64,000 nt of DNA from an uncultured Desulfosarcina sp. (GTDB lineage: Bacteria > Desulfobacterota > Desulfobacteria > Desulfobacterales > Desulfosarcinaceae), in NCBI RefSeq assembly GCF_963668215.1, contig NZ_OY764190.1, positions 6,324,001 through 6,388,000 of the forward strand, in the 5' to 3' direction. The position numbers and the translations under genes are program-made. The notes under the pieces are model-generated. The model was not told the origin of the DNA, ran no database searches, and saw only the letters and a program-made list of their open reading frames with translations. This document shows, one piece after another, positions 50,981 to 58,973 of the stretch (its first letter is position 1; each line of letters starts with the position of its first letter).

Positions 50981-51048
50981 CTTTGAGCTTTGAACTTCCA
51001 CCTCTGCCGCAGGCAGCCACTTCGCGTCTTTGCGCCTTTGCGTGAGCC
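50981..51048 (+). repeat. 68-bp dispersed repeat, copy A
   Basis: CTTTGAGCTTTGAAC, then CTCTGCCGCAGGCAGCCACT, then TCGCGTCTTTGCGCCTTTG and CGTGAGCC. It differs from copy B (51722-51789) at one base only (51001 C, 51742 T). It lies between the vapC and higA ends. Confidence 0.9.
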
Positions 51049-51062
51049 AAATAATCCCTCGA

Positions 51063-51341
51063 TCAGGCTGCGTGGTTGACTTCCGAGCGGATCTTATCGC
51101 CGAGGTTCTTTTCGGTTATGGCCAGTTCGTAACGCGATTGAAGGTTCATCCAAAATTCCGGGCTGTTTCCGAAGTATAGCGAGAGGCGCAACGCACTTTC
51201 GGCTGAAATACCTCTTTTTCCATTGATGATCTGGGTAATTCGGCCCGAAGGAACGCTTAATGCCAAGGACAGCTTGTTTGCGGACAGCCCCCTGGAGTTC
51301 AATTCTCGTTTCAATATTCGACCCGGGTGAATTGCTTTCAT
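51063..51341 (-). CDS. higA: HigA-family antitoxin (XRE HTH)
   Basis: About 92 residues from the Met-Lys-Ala-Ile at 51341, with AGGGGG upstream. HPGRILKRELNSRGLSANKL, SGRITQIINGKRGISAESAL and YFGNSPEFWMNLQSRYEL are the diagnostic HigA/VapI HTH series. It lies 4 bases downstream of higB, the usual toxin-first order of higBA. Confidence 0.93.
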   Translation of the reverse strand: MKAIHPGRILKRELNSRGLSANKLSLALSVPSGRITQIINGKRGISAESALRLSLYFGNSPEFWMNLQSRYELAITEKNLGDKIRSEVNHAA

Positions 51342-51345
51342 TTGG

Positions 51346-51633
51346 TTACCCCCTATGATAATCGGTGATTTCAACATCGTATGCATCACCGTCTTTGAAT
51401 CTAAAACAAATTCGCCAAGGGCCATTTACCGTCATCGCCCATTGGCCGGACCGGTTTCCGGAAAGTTTATGGAGGCCGACACTTTTTAACGGGCTGAGAT
51501 CGTTAAGGGCAGTTGCCGCATCCAAAGCCGCTAAAAGATCTTCTGCCGCTTCGGTGTCCATGCCGCGAAACTTCGTGGCCTTGCCTTCGTTATAAAAACG
51601 TCGTGTCCTGCTGTTGGCGAACGACCGTATCAT
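51346..51633 (-). CDS. higB: HigB/RelE-family mRNA interferase toxin
   Basis: 95 residues. MIRSFANSRTRRFYNEGKA is the family N-terminus; VGLHKLSGNRSGQWAMTVNG and PWRICFRFKDGDAYDVEI TDYH form the RelE-fold core with the conserved GxWxIxxN-type strand and C-terminal His. It cleaves mRNA on the ribosome in characterised relatives. Repeats A and B lie on either side of higBA. Confidence 0.92.
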   Translation of the reverse strand: MIRSFANSRTRRFYNEGKATKFRGMDTEAAEDLLAALDAATALNDLSPLKSVGLHKLSGNRSGQWAMTVNGPWRICFRFKDGDAYDVEITDYHRG

Positions 51634-52213
51634 GCGATGAGCGTACTACGCGATCCGTATAATTTCAAACAGAAACACATTTGGCCCATAATGAACAATC
51701 TTTCACTGTTTGAGCTTTCAACTTTGAGCTTTGAACTTCCATCTCTGCCGCAGGCAGCCACTTCGCGTCTTTGCGCCTTTGCGTGAGCCTTCTTTTTTTA
51801 ACCAATACAACCAAGCGACAGCTTCTCCCTTTCACCTTTGAGCCTCTAACCTTGAACAATTATCTCTGCCGCAGGCAGTTCACCTTTGCGTGAGCCGAAG
51901 TAATATGTCAACAACTTTACCGAATTTTCCTTGATCCCAAACAGTTAACCTACCCTCCCCCTAAAACCAAACGAACAAAAATTCCACTTCAATTTAATGC
52001 CACGCTAACAACTCGAGGGTATGAAAGACGATTCTTAGCCATTTCACCCGAACTGGACGTGTAATCCAGGCTGCGGAGCTATGCGGTTGAGTTGAAAGCT
52101 ATAAGCTACAAGCTCTTCCACAGGCAGTTCCTTTGCGCATTTGCGTGTGAACTGAACGAATGTGTCGTTCAGGTTATCGATTGTCTTAAATAGCAAAAGA
52201 ACGAGGACCACTA
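51634..52213. repeat. Repeat-rich gap and promoter region of the dehydratase gene
   Basis: No gene. It holds the 68-bp copy B (51722-51789), two more degenerate copies (51827-51897 and 52091-52148), and TTTAATGCCACGCTAACA at 51993-52010, the exact 18-mer seen upstream of gmd. GAGGACC before 52214 is the ribosome site of the next gene. Confidence 0.7.
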
Positions 52214-53293
52214 ATGCAGTCTTTTTTTAAAGGAAAAAAAATCCTGATCACCGGAGCGTGCGGAACTATCGGCCGCGAGCTTGTGCGACAACTCCTTGAA
52301 GATTTCGACATCTCCGAGCTGATCGGCATCGACAACAATGAAAGCGAATTGTTTTTCCTGGAGCAGACTTTCTCCAAACATCCCCAGGCACATTTTTTCC
52401 TGGCGGATATCCGCGACAAGGACAAGGTGGAACGGGCCGCACGGGACATGAATGTCATCTTTCACACGGCAGCCTTCAAGCATGTCATTCTTTGCGAGCG
52501 GTCACCTTTCGAAGCGGTCCAGACCAATATCCTGGGCATCCAGAATATCATTTCCGCTGCGATCCACAACGGGGTGAAAAATGTCGTTTTCACCAGTTCG
52601 GACAAGGCCGTCAACCCCACCAATGTGATGGGCACCTCCAAGCTCATGGGGGAACGTCTGATCACGGCGGCCAACAGCAACGCCAGGGGGCAGGGGCCTT
52701 TGTTTTCTTCCACGCGCTTCGGCAATGTGTTGGGCTCACGCGGGTCGGTTATTCCCATCTTTCGTGAGCAGATCCGCAACGGTGGCCCGGTCACGCTTAC
52801 CGATCCGGAAATGACCCGCTTCATCATGAGCATCCGGGAAGCGGTGCGCCTGGTCATCGATTCATCCTTTCTCATGAAAGGCGGCGAGGTGTTCATCACC
52901 AAGATGCCCGTCATTCGCATTAAGGATCTGGCCGAGGTAATGATCGAGCAGCTCGCTTCCGAATACGGGCATCGGCCCGGGGATATCTCCATCGAAATCA
53001 TCGGGACAAAGCCCGGAGAGAAAATGTATGAAGAACTCATGAATATTGAGGAAACCAGGCGTTCCATCGAACTGCCCCGCTACTTCGCCGTAATGCCGGC
53101 ATTCAAGGGTTTATACCGCAGCATCCAGTATGAATACCCTGAGGTGCTTTCCGATAAGGTAACCAACCCCTACCACTCGGGTAACGAAACGCCTTTGACC
53201 AAAGCGCAGTTGAAGGAATTCCTGGTTCAAAACCAACTCCTTCACGAAGATCCCGAAATCTGCAAGCATCCACAAGAAAGATACTGGCCGTAG
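52214..53293 (+). CDS. UDP-GlcNAc/hexose 4,6-dehydratase-type SDR (PseB/CapD-like)
   Basis: 359 residues. ILITGACGTIGRELVRQLLE is the Rossmann motif, HTAAFKHVILCERSPFEAVQ and VFTSSDKAVNPTNVMGTSKL MGE carry the SDR site (the Tyr is replaced by Met in the SDKAVNPTNVMGTSK stretch, as in CapD/FlaA1-type enzymes), and RFGNVLGSRGSVIPIFREQI is a strong signature. It makes a 4-keto-6-deoxy sugar nucleotide for the surface glycan. A complete reading frame with GAGG upstream. Confidence 0.88.
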   Translation: MQSFFKGKKILITGACGTIGRELVRQLLEDFDISELIGIDNNESELFFLEQTFSKHPQAHFFLADIRDKDKVERAARDMNVIFHTAAFKHVILCERSPFEAVQTNILGIQNIISAAIHNGVKNVVFTSSDKAVNPTNVMGTSKLMGERLITAANSNARGQGPLFSSTRFGNVLGSRGSVIPIFREQIRNGGPVTLTDPEMTRFIMSIREAVRLVIDSSFLMKGGEVFITKMPVIRIKDLAEVMIEQLASEYGHRPGDISIEIIGTKPGEKMYEELMNIEETRRSIELPRYFAVMPAFKGLYRSIQYEYPEVLSDKVTNPYHSGNETPLTKAQLKEFLVQNQLLHEDPEICKHPQERYWP

Positions 53294-53357
53294 AAAAGGC
53301 CCCGCTGATGCTCATTATTCCACTATTGTTCAATTTCTCCAAAGGAGTCGTGGAACC

Positions 53358-54506
53358 ATGAAGATACTCGTTCTGGGCGGCGATGGCTACCTCGGTTGGC
53401 CCACTGCCATGAATTTAACCGCCCACGGTCATGAAGTGGCCGTTGTCGATAACTATCTGCGCCGCAACATCTGCCGCGAGGAAGACTGCGAACCGCTTTA
53501 TGAGGTTCCCAACTTGAATTCCAGGGTTCGTCAGTGGAAACGGCAGTCCGGATATAAAATCCAGATATTCATCGGCGACCTGTGCCAGTGGGACTTCATG
53601 GAAACCGTCTTTCGCTCCTTCGAACCCGAAGCCATCGTGCATTATGCCGAGCAGCCGTCGGCCCCCTATTCCATGCTTAACCGAAATGCCGCCACCCTGA
53701 CCCTAAAGAACAATCTCGATGTGACGGCCAATGTCATTTTCGCCGTCCGAGAATTTTCTCCCCAGGCCCATATTGTCAAAATTGGCACCATGGGCGAATA
53801 CGGCACCCCCAATATCGACATCGAAGAGGGCTGGATTGATATCGAACACAAGGGACGCAGTCAGAAGTTTCTCTATCCGCGTCAGGCCAGCAGCCTTTAC
53901 CATACCACCAAAATCATGGACACCGACCTGCTGTGGTTCTATGTGCGCATGTGGGACCTGCGGGTAACGGACCTGATGCAGGGACCGGTTTACGGCATTC
54001 ACACCGACGAGACCAATGATGATCCGCAACTGCTCCCCTTTTTCAATTACGACGAGCTTTTCGGCACCGTGTTGAACCGCTTCATCGTCCAGGCGGTGGC
54101 CGATTACCCGCTCACCGTTTTCGGCAAAGGCGGTCAAACCCGGGGCTACCTCAATATCAAGGATACCCTTCAGTGCGTGCGCCTTTCCTTGGAGAAGTCG
54201 GCCGACCCAGGCGAGTTGCGCATCTTCAACCAGTTGGTGGAGACCTTTTCTGTAAATGATCTTGCCCAGCGAGTGAAAGATGCCGGGTCCGGCTTTGGTT
54301 TGAACGTCCAAATCAAATCCGTCGAAAACCCTCGTAAGGAAGCCGAGGACCATTACTACAATCCCGCCCATACCGGCCTGCTGGAACTGGGACTCGAGCC
54401 CAATTATCTTTCCGAAGAAGTGTTGGGTAAAATGATCGAAACGGTTCTAAGGCACAAGGATAACATCAACCGGGATGCGATCTTCCGGGGTGTGAAGTGG
54501 GCATGA
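53358..54506 (+). CDS. UDP-sulfoquinovose synthase-like NAD-dependent epimerase
   Basis: 382 residues. LVLGGDGYLGWPTAMNLTAH, VDNYLRRN and the GDLCQWDFM region followed by IVHYAEQPSAPYSM are typical of SQD1/SqdB/Agl3, which join sulfite to UDP-glucose to make UDP-sulfoquinovose. The catalytic region has KIGTMGEYGTPN and SLYHTTKIMDTDL (Tyr-x3-Lys: YHTTK). GPVYGIHTDET continues the SQD1 pattern. AGGAG lies 10 bases before the ATG. The activity is inferred from motif similarity. The alternative is a related NDP-sugar epimerase. Confidence 0.82.
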   Translation: MKILVLGGDGYLGWPTAMNLTAHGHEVAVVDNYLRRNICREEDCEPLYEVPNLNSRVRQWKRQSGYKIQIFIGDLCQWDFMETVFRSFEPEAIVHYAEQPSAPYSMLNRNAATLTLKNNLDVTANVIFAVREFSPQAHIVKIGTMGEYGTPNIDIEEGWIDIEHKGRSQKFLYPRQASSLYHTTKIMDTDLLWFYVRMWDLRVTDLMQGPVYGIHTDETNDDPQLLPFFNYDELFGTVLNRFIVQAVADYPLTVFGKGGQTRGYLNIKDTLQCVRLSLEKSADPGELRIFNQLVETFSVNDLAQRVKDAGSGFGLNVQIKSVENPRKEAEDHYYNPAHTGLLELGLEPNYLSEEVLGKMIETVLRHKDNINRDAIFRGVKWA

Positions 54507-54639
54507 ATGCCCTTGATTGCTGAGTGATGAGGACTAAGGACTAAGGAATATAGCGTTTTAAGCTCAAAGGTGAAAGCTCAAAGCAACTTCTTTTAATCCG
54601 CAGCCCCCAAAAAGTCGATCCTCTACCCTGAAATAAGAA
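54507..54639. repeat. Dispersed repeats between two epimerase genes
   Basis: 54517-54547 (TGCTGAGTGATGAGGACTAA, then GGACTAAGG) matches the repeat at 48384 and in fcl. 54556-54586 (AAGCTCAAAGGTGAAAGC and on) is the reverse complement of the CTTTGAGCTT family. Confidence 0.7.
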
Positions 54640-55680
54640 ATGAAGCAAATCATGACAAAAGAAGCGACAAGCGATCGGGACGCCATTCCAAAAAAATGGT
54701 TGATTACCGGCGGATGCGGGTTCATCGGCACCAGCCTCATCCGCTACCTTCGAAAAAAAGTGCCGGACGCTCGTATCCGGGTGATGGACAACCTTACCGT
54801 GGGTACGCGCGAGGATCTATCAACGGTTTGTGAGTATAAAGAGATCGAACGCCACGATTCGAAGGCTTTGGCAGCCGATGACGGTTGGAAAACGGCGGTC
54901 CAACTGGTTGTAGCGGATATCAAGGATGCCGATGCCTGTATAAGCTGCACTCAGGGGATGGAGGCGGTCGTTCACCTGGCCGCCAACACGGGGGTGGCAC
55001 CCTCGGTGGAAAACCCCCGCGCCGACATGGAGGCCAATGTGGTCGGCACCTTCAACATGCTCGAGGCGTCGCGGCAGAACGGGGTCGGTCGATTCGTCCT
55101 GGCGTCTTCCGGGGCACCCATCGGAGAAGTCGAGCCGCCCATCCACGAAGAGCTGGCCCCCCATCCGGTTTCTCCCTACGGGGCCAGCAAACTGGCCTGC
55201 GAAGGCTACTGTTCCGCCTACTACCGCAGTTTCGGCCTGGAAACCGTGGCCCTTCGGTTCGGTAACGTCTACGGCCCCGGTTCGAAACACAAAAGCAGCG
55301 TTGTCGCCAAGTTCATCAAACAGTCGTTTAACGGTGAAACCCTGGAGATTTACGGGGACGGCAAGCAAACCCGCGATTTTGTCTATATCGACGATCTGTC
55401 GCGGGCTATTTTGCTTGCCGCTTCCCGCCGGGGGATCGGCGGGGAGGCCTTTCAAATCGCCACCAATTCGGAAACCACGGTGGCCGAAGTGGTCGAATTG
55501 CTCAAAGCGGTATTCGAGAAAAAAGGATTGGCTTTCTCCGAGGTCGTCCATTCGGCCCCGCGCGTCGGCGATGTCAAACGCAATTTCTCCGATACGTCCA
55601 AAGCGAAAAAATCCCTGGGTTGGACGCCATTGGTGGCGCTCCCGGACGGGATCGAAAAGACGGTTGATTGGTTCGGATAG
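54640..55680 (+). CDS. NAD-dependent sugar-nucleotide epimerase/dehydratase (GalE/WbpP-like)
   Basis: 346 residues. WLITGGCGFIGTSLIRYLRK is the Rossmann motif; VHLAANTGVAPSVENP, VLASSGAPIGE (Ser-Ser) and VSPYGASKLACEGYCSAY (Tyr-x3-Lys) are the extended-SDR site. RFGNVYGPGS and QTRDFVYIDDLSRAI close the pattern. Likely a UDP-hexose C4-epimerase; the exact sugar cannot be told. An ATG at 54652 is also in frame. Still GC-rich, the last gene before the AT-rich segment. Confidence 0.88.
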   Translation: MKQIMTKEATSDRDAIPKKWLITGGCGFIGTSLIRYLRKKVPDARIRVMDNLTVGTREDLSTVCEYKEIERHDSKALAADDGWKTAVQLVVADIKDADACISCTQGMEAVVHLAANTGVAPSVENPRADMEANVVGTFNMLEASRQNGVGRFVLASSGAPIGEVEPPIHEELAPHPVSPYGASKLACEGYCSAYYRSFGLETVALRFGNVYGPGSKHKSSVVAKFIKQSFNGETLEIYGDGKQTRDFVYIDDLSRAILLAASRRGIGGEAFQIATNSETTVAEVVELLKAVFEKKGLAFSEVVHSAPRVGDVKRNFSDTSKAKKSLGWTPLVALPDGIEKTVDWFG

Positions 55681-55874
55681 TGCCGGTTTCAAAATTCCAC
55701 CATTAGCGCCCACAAACATGCATGATTTATTGAGTTATTGAGAGACGTCTCACATTCCCCTTTGATCAAAAAGGTGATCTAATGAGTTCCAGATAAACCT
55801 TGTAAGTTTTTGCTTACATCTAACCCCATTAATGTGCCTGAAATCCTGAAAACGCTCAATAAAGGAAAAACACC
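55681..55874. other. Composition boundary in the polysaccharide locus
   Basis: The base composition changes from GC-rich (upstream of 55680) to AT-rich (from about 55740 onward). It holds no gene; AAAGGAAAAACACC before GTG 55875 is the next ribosome site. Confidence 0.5.
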
Positions 55875-57092
55875 GTGCGAGTACTATGGTTTGTCAATAT
55901 AGCCTTTCCGGCCTTGAACAAAAACACTGGCCTAAAAGTAACTCCCTTCGGTGGTTGGATGTATTCCCTCTCTGATTTATTGACAGGTAGGAACGATATC
56001 GAATTGACAATCGCTTGCACTTCTAGCGACATTGAGGCAATTGAACATTATAACTTTGATGGAATCAACTATGTCATTCTACCGGATTACAAACGTCAAC
56101 CCACAGAACTAAAAGGCTTCGATAAGTACGTGGGTTACTGTTTGAGGGCCATAGATTCATATAAACCTGATCTGGTAGAGGTCTATGGGACGGAGCGATA
56201 TTTCGGGTTAATTGGAGACCGTACCGGTATCCCTGTGATTATAAGAATTCAAGGTGTAATGAATGAAATCGTCAAATATTTTTTTGGGCCGTTGAAATTC
56301 TCGGAAATTACAAGATATCCATCCTTGGTTAGGATATATCTACGTTACAAGAATCAATGTAAAATCGAAAAAGAAATTTTCTTGAGAAATAAAATTTACA
56401 ATGGAAGGTCCTTTTGGGCTGAAAGCGTACTTCATGATTATGTGGTTGATCCAATATATTTTCATGTTGACACAGTTTTGCGACCGCAATTCTATGCCGC
56501 CAAGTGGGACATCAACAAGGCCAACCGCAACACCATATATTGCACATCGAAACTACATTCTTACAAGGGTGTTGATGTACTAATTAGAGCATTACGTATT
56601 TTAAAGAAAAGTGTGCCTACTGTCTCTTTACGGATTGCCGGGCATATCCCGGATAAGGGGTTTGGGAGGTATTTATTCAAACTAGTCCAAAGACTTGGCC
56701 TTGAAAAAAATGTTTGTTTTGTCGGACAAATTGGCCCTGACGACGTGGCCTTGGAAATAGAAAGGGCACACGCATACGTGTTGCCCTCATTTATCGAGAA
56801 CACCCCCCAATCCCTAGCCGAGGCGCAAGTTGTAGGATGTCCTAGTGTAGCCTCATACACAGGCGGTGTTCCTACATATGCCGCTAACGGAAAAGCGGCC
56901 CTCATGTTTCCCAGAGGAGACCATGCCGTTCTTGCAGCAAGACTCAGTAAACTTTTGGAAAACGATGAGTTGGCCTCAGAACTTTCCGAGCGCGGGAGGA
57001 ACATCGCCAGAAACCGCCATGATCCCAAAACCGTCCTCAATGCTCTTTTAAGCCAATACGAGAAGGTCCTTTGTGGAAATCTTCGAAGTTAG
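55875..57092 (+). CDS. Glycosyltransferase family 4 (GTG start)
   Basis: 405 residues. GT-B fold: N-terminal GGWMYSLSDLL near residues 26-36; C-terminal donor domain with YKGVDVLIRALRILKK, LRIAGHIPDKGFGRY, VCFVGQIGPDDVALEIERA and the donor Glu pair in VLPSFIENTPQSLAEAQVVG. AGGA lies eight bases before the GTG. Base composition drops markedly from this gene on. It transfers a sugar to the growing surface glycan; sugar and acceptor unknown. Confidence 0.88.
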   Translation: MRVLWFVNIAFPALNKNTGLKVTPFGGWMYSLSDLLTGRNDIELTIACTSSDIEAIEHYNFDGINYVILPDYKRQPTELKGFDKYVGYCLRAIDSYKPDLVEVYGTERYFGLIGDRTGIPVIIRIQGVMNEIVKYFFGPLKFSEITRYPSLVRIYLRYKNQCKIEKEIFLRNKIYNGRSFWAESVLHDYVVDPIYFHVDTVLRPQFYAAKWDINKANRNTIYCTSKLHSYKGVDVLIRALRILKKSVPTVSLRIAGHIPDKGFGRYLFKLVQRLGLEKNVCFVGQIGPDDVALEIERAHAYVLPSFIENTPQSLAEAQVVGCPSVASYTGGVPTYAANGKAALMFPRGDHAVLAARLSKLLENDELASELSERGRNIARNRHDPKTVLNALLSQYEKVLCGNLRS

Positions 57093-57130
57093 CTACAAGA
57101 GAAAAAAACTAATATAATTTAGGTGTCAAA

Positions 57131-58681
57131 TTGAAGTCATCAAGTATAAATGACACGATTTTAATCGTTCTTAGTTTTATAGGGTTTTGCATAGTAACAA
57201 TTCATTTCACAGAAAATGTTATGGCTATGGAGATCGTAAAACTTCCTGATATGCCAACAATTCCTTTAATGCCATTAGCATCTTCGAACGGTAACACATA
57301 TTATGTAAACAACGATATTGGTAATGATTCGAACACAAATATACAAGCTCAAAATCCTTCAACACCATGGGCAACAGTCAAATATAGTATCAAAAAGATT
57401 AAGGCTGGTGATACTCTCATAATAAAAAAGGCTTCACCCTCATATGACAATTATTTATATCTTGATGTATCAGGGACAAGCTCGAATTGGATTAATATAG
57501 TCGGAAATGGAGTTGAAAGACCGACACTAAAAAGGTTCGATATGAGCAAAAACTGTAGTTATATTAAAATTAAAAATATAAATTTTTCATCAGACTCTGT
57601 AGCGATAAAAATGAATCCAGGCGTAAAAAATTTTGTTATCGAAAATGTGGTAATAAATGGAAACAATAAAGCAAATTTCGGGCTTCAGTTTGGAATAGAT
57701 CAAGATAGAAAAACCGGAGTTAAAGATGGATACGTTAAAAACGTTGAAGTCCATAATACGGTACGTTATGGTGTCTATATTGAAAATGGTGCAGAAGATA
57801 TTGTGTTTGATTCTGTCGTTTCTAGAGACAGTGCGGGTGATGATGGCTTTGCAGGGCGTGGTAATCCATCAGAGAGAAACGGTCCCGTCAATAACCTGTA
57901 TTTTGTCGATTGCGTAGCATATAATAACGCGGGTGATGGATTTGATATTGGTGCTGGAAATACTGAAATTTTTTTAAACTGCATATCTTATAATAACGGT
58001 TTAAAACAGGGAAATGGGTTTAAATTATGGGGAGGACTAGACAATGGTGGAAGCATATGGATTGTAAACTGTTTGGCATTTAATAACGCGATGCCAGCAA
58101 TAAACTTGAAGAATATATCAGATGTTGATTGTTATATATTGCACAATACATTTATTAAAAATGAAACAGATGGTGGCGGTGTAGAAATTAAGATAGAAAA
58201 TTATAATGCCGGTTCTGGTGGATTTTATATGGGTGCTCCATCATTATATTTCTTTAATAATATAATATACAGCGCTGGAATTAGACCAATTTTTTCTATT
58301 TATAACGACGATACTCTGCCAATCGGAGTGGATTGTAATTATTATGTCTCAAAATCGAATAAGAAATTTATAGTTGTCAGAAATGAAGACAAAAAAATTA
58401 CTAGCCAGTTTATGCTGAGTGACTTAGAAAATAAAAAGGATTCTTTGTGGACAACTGGAAAGAATCCAGCTCCAAAATATCCTGAGAAAAATACCATTGT
58501 TGAATACAATAAGGATTTGAACTCATGCTGTTTTAATGATGCGTTGAACAAAGACTTTTCATTAAAATATTGTAGCCTTGCAAAAGATAAAGGGTGTAAT
58601 GTCGGAATAAAAACTGATATCAATGGAAATATTCGATCAGATATAACTCCAGACATAGGTGCCTTCGAATATGTGGAGTAG
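57131..58681 (+). CDS. Secreted right-handed beta-helix protein (TTG start)
   Basis: 516 residues. N-terminal hydrophobic signal (TILIVLSFIGFCIVTIHFTE), then parallel beta-helix repeats: NTYYVNNDIGNDSNT, SYIKIKNINFSSDS, NFVIENVVINGNNK, VYIENGAEDIVFDSVVSRDS, GWDIGAGNTEIF-like DGFDIGAGNTE. It resembles pectate-lyase-like/CASH proteins; within glycan loci such proteins often act as polysaccharide lyases or epimerases in the periplasm. A catalytic set cannot be picked out. AGGTG lies five bases before TTG. Confidence 0.8.
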   Translation: MKSSSINDTILIVLSFIGFCIVTIHFTENVMAMEIVKLPDMPTIPLMPLASSNGNTYYVNNDIGNDSNTNIQAQNPSTPWATVKYSIKKIKAGDTLIIKKASPSYDNYLYLDVSGTSSNWINIVGNGVERPTLKRFDMSKNCSYIKIKNINFSSDSVAIKMNPGVKNFVIENVVINGNNKANFGLQFGIDQDRKTGVKDGYVKNVEVHNTVRYGVYIENGAEDIVFDSVVSRDSAGDDGFAGRGNPSERNGPVNNLYFVDCVAYNNAGDGFDIGAGNTEIFLNCISYNNGLKQGNGFKLWGGLDNGGSIWIVNCLAFNNAMPAINLKNISDVDCYILHNTFIKNETDGGGVEIKIENYNAGSGGFYMGAPSLYFFNNIIYSAGIRPIFSIYNDDTLPIGVDCNYYVSKSNKKFIVVRNEDKKITSQFMLSDLENKKDSLWTTGKNPAPKYPEKNTIVEYNKDLNSCCFNDALNKDFSLKYCSLAKDKGCNVGIKTDINGNIRSDITPDIGAFEYVE

Positions 58682-58973
58682 AAACCAACTCAATTTTTAA
58701 TCCTTGGAATTATCAAGAAATAATGGATTTGCCTATAAGCCTACGCATTGTTAAATATATAGCTCAAAGACCTTATTGGATTTTTAATGGAAGGATTTTT
58801 CTATAGAAAAGTAAAAAGAAAAATCAGATCTATAGATACATCGAAAATATTATATAAATAATAGAATATTTGGAAATTTGAACAGCAGAATCATTACGCG
58901 CACTTTGGTTAATAATATCACAGGCACAATGGTTGGAAATAACATCGATAAAACCTTCGGACTATAGTGCGAA
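58682..58973. other. Gap of 292 bases, AT-rich, no gene seen
   Basis: No frame with a ribosome site or recognisable motif. Only short degenerate frames are present. It may contain a promoter for the flippase gene. Confidence 0.4.
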
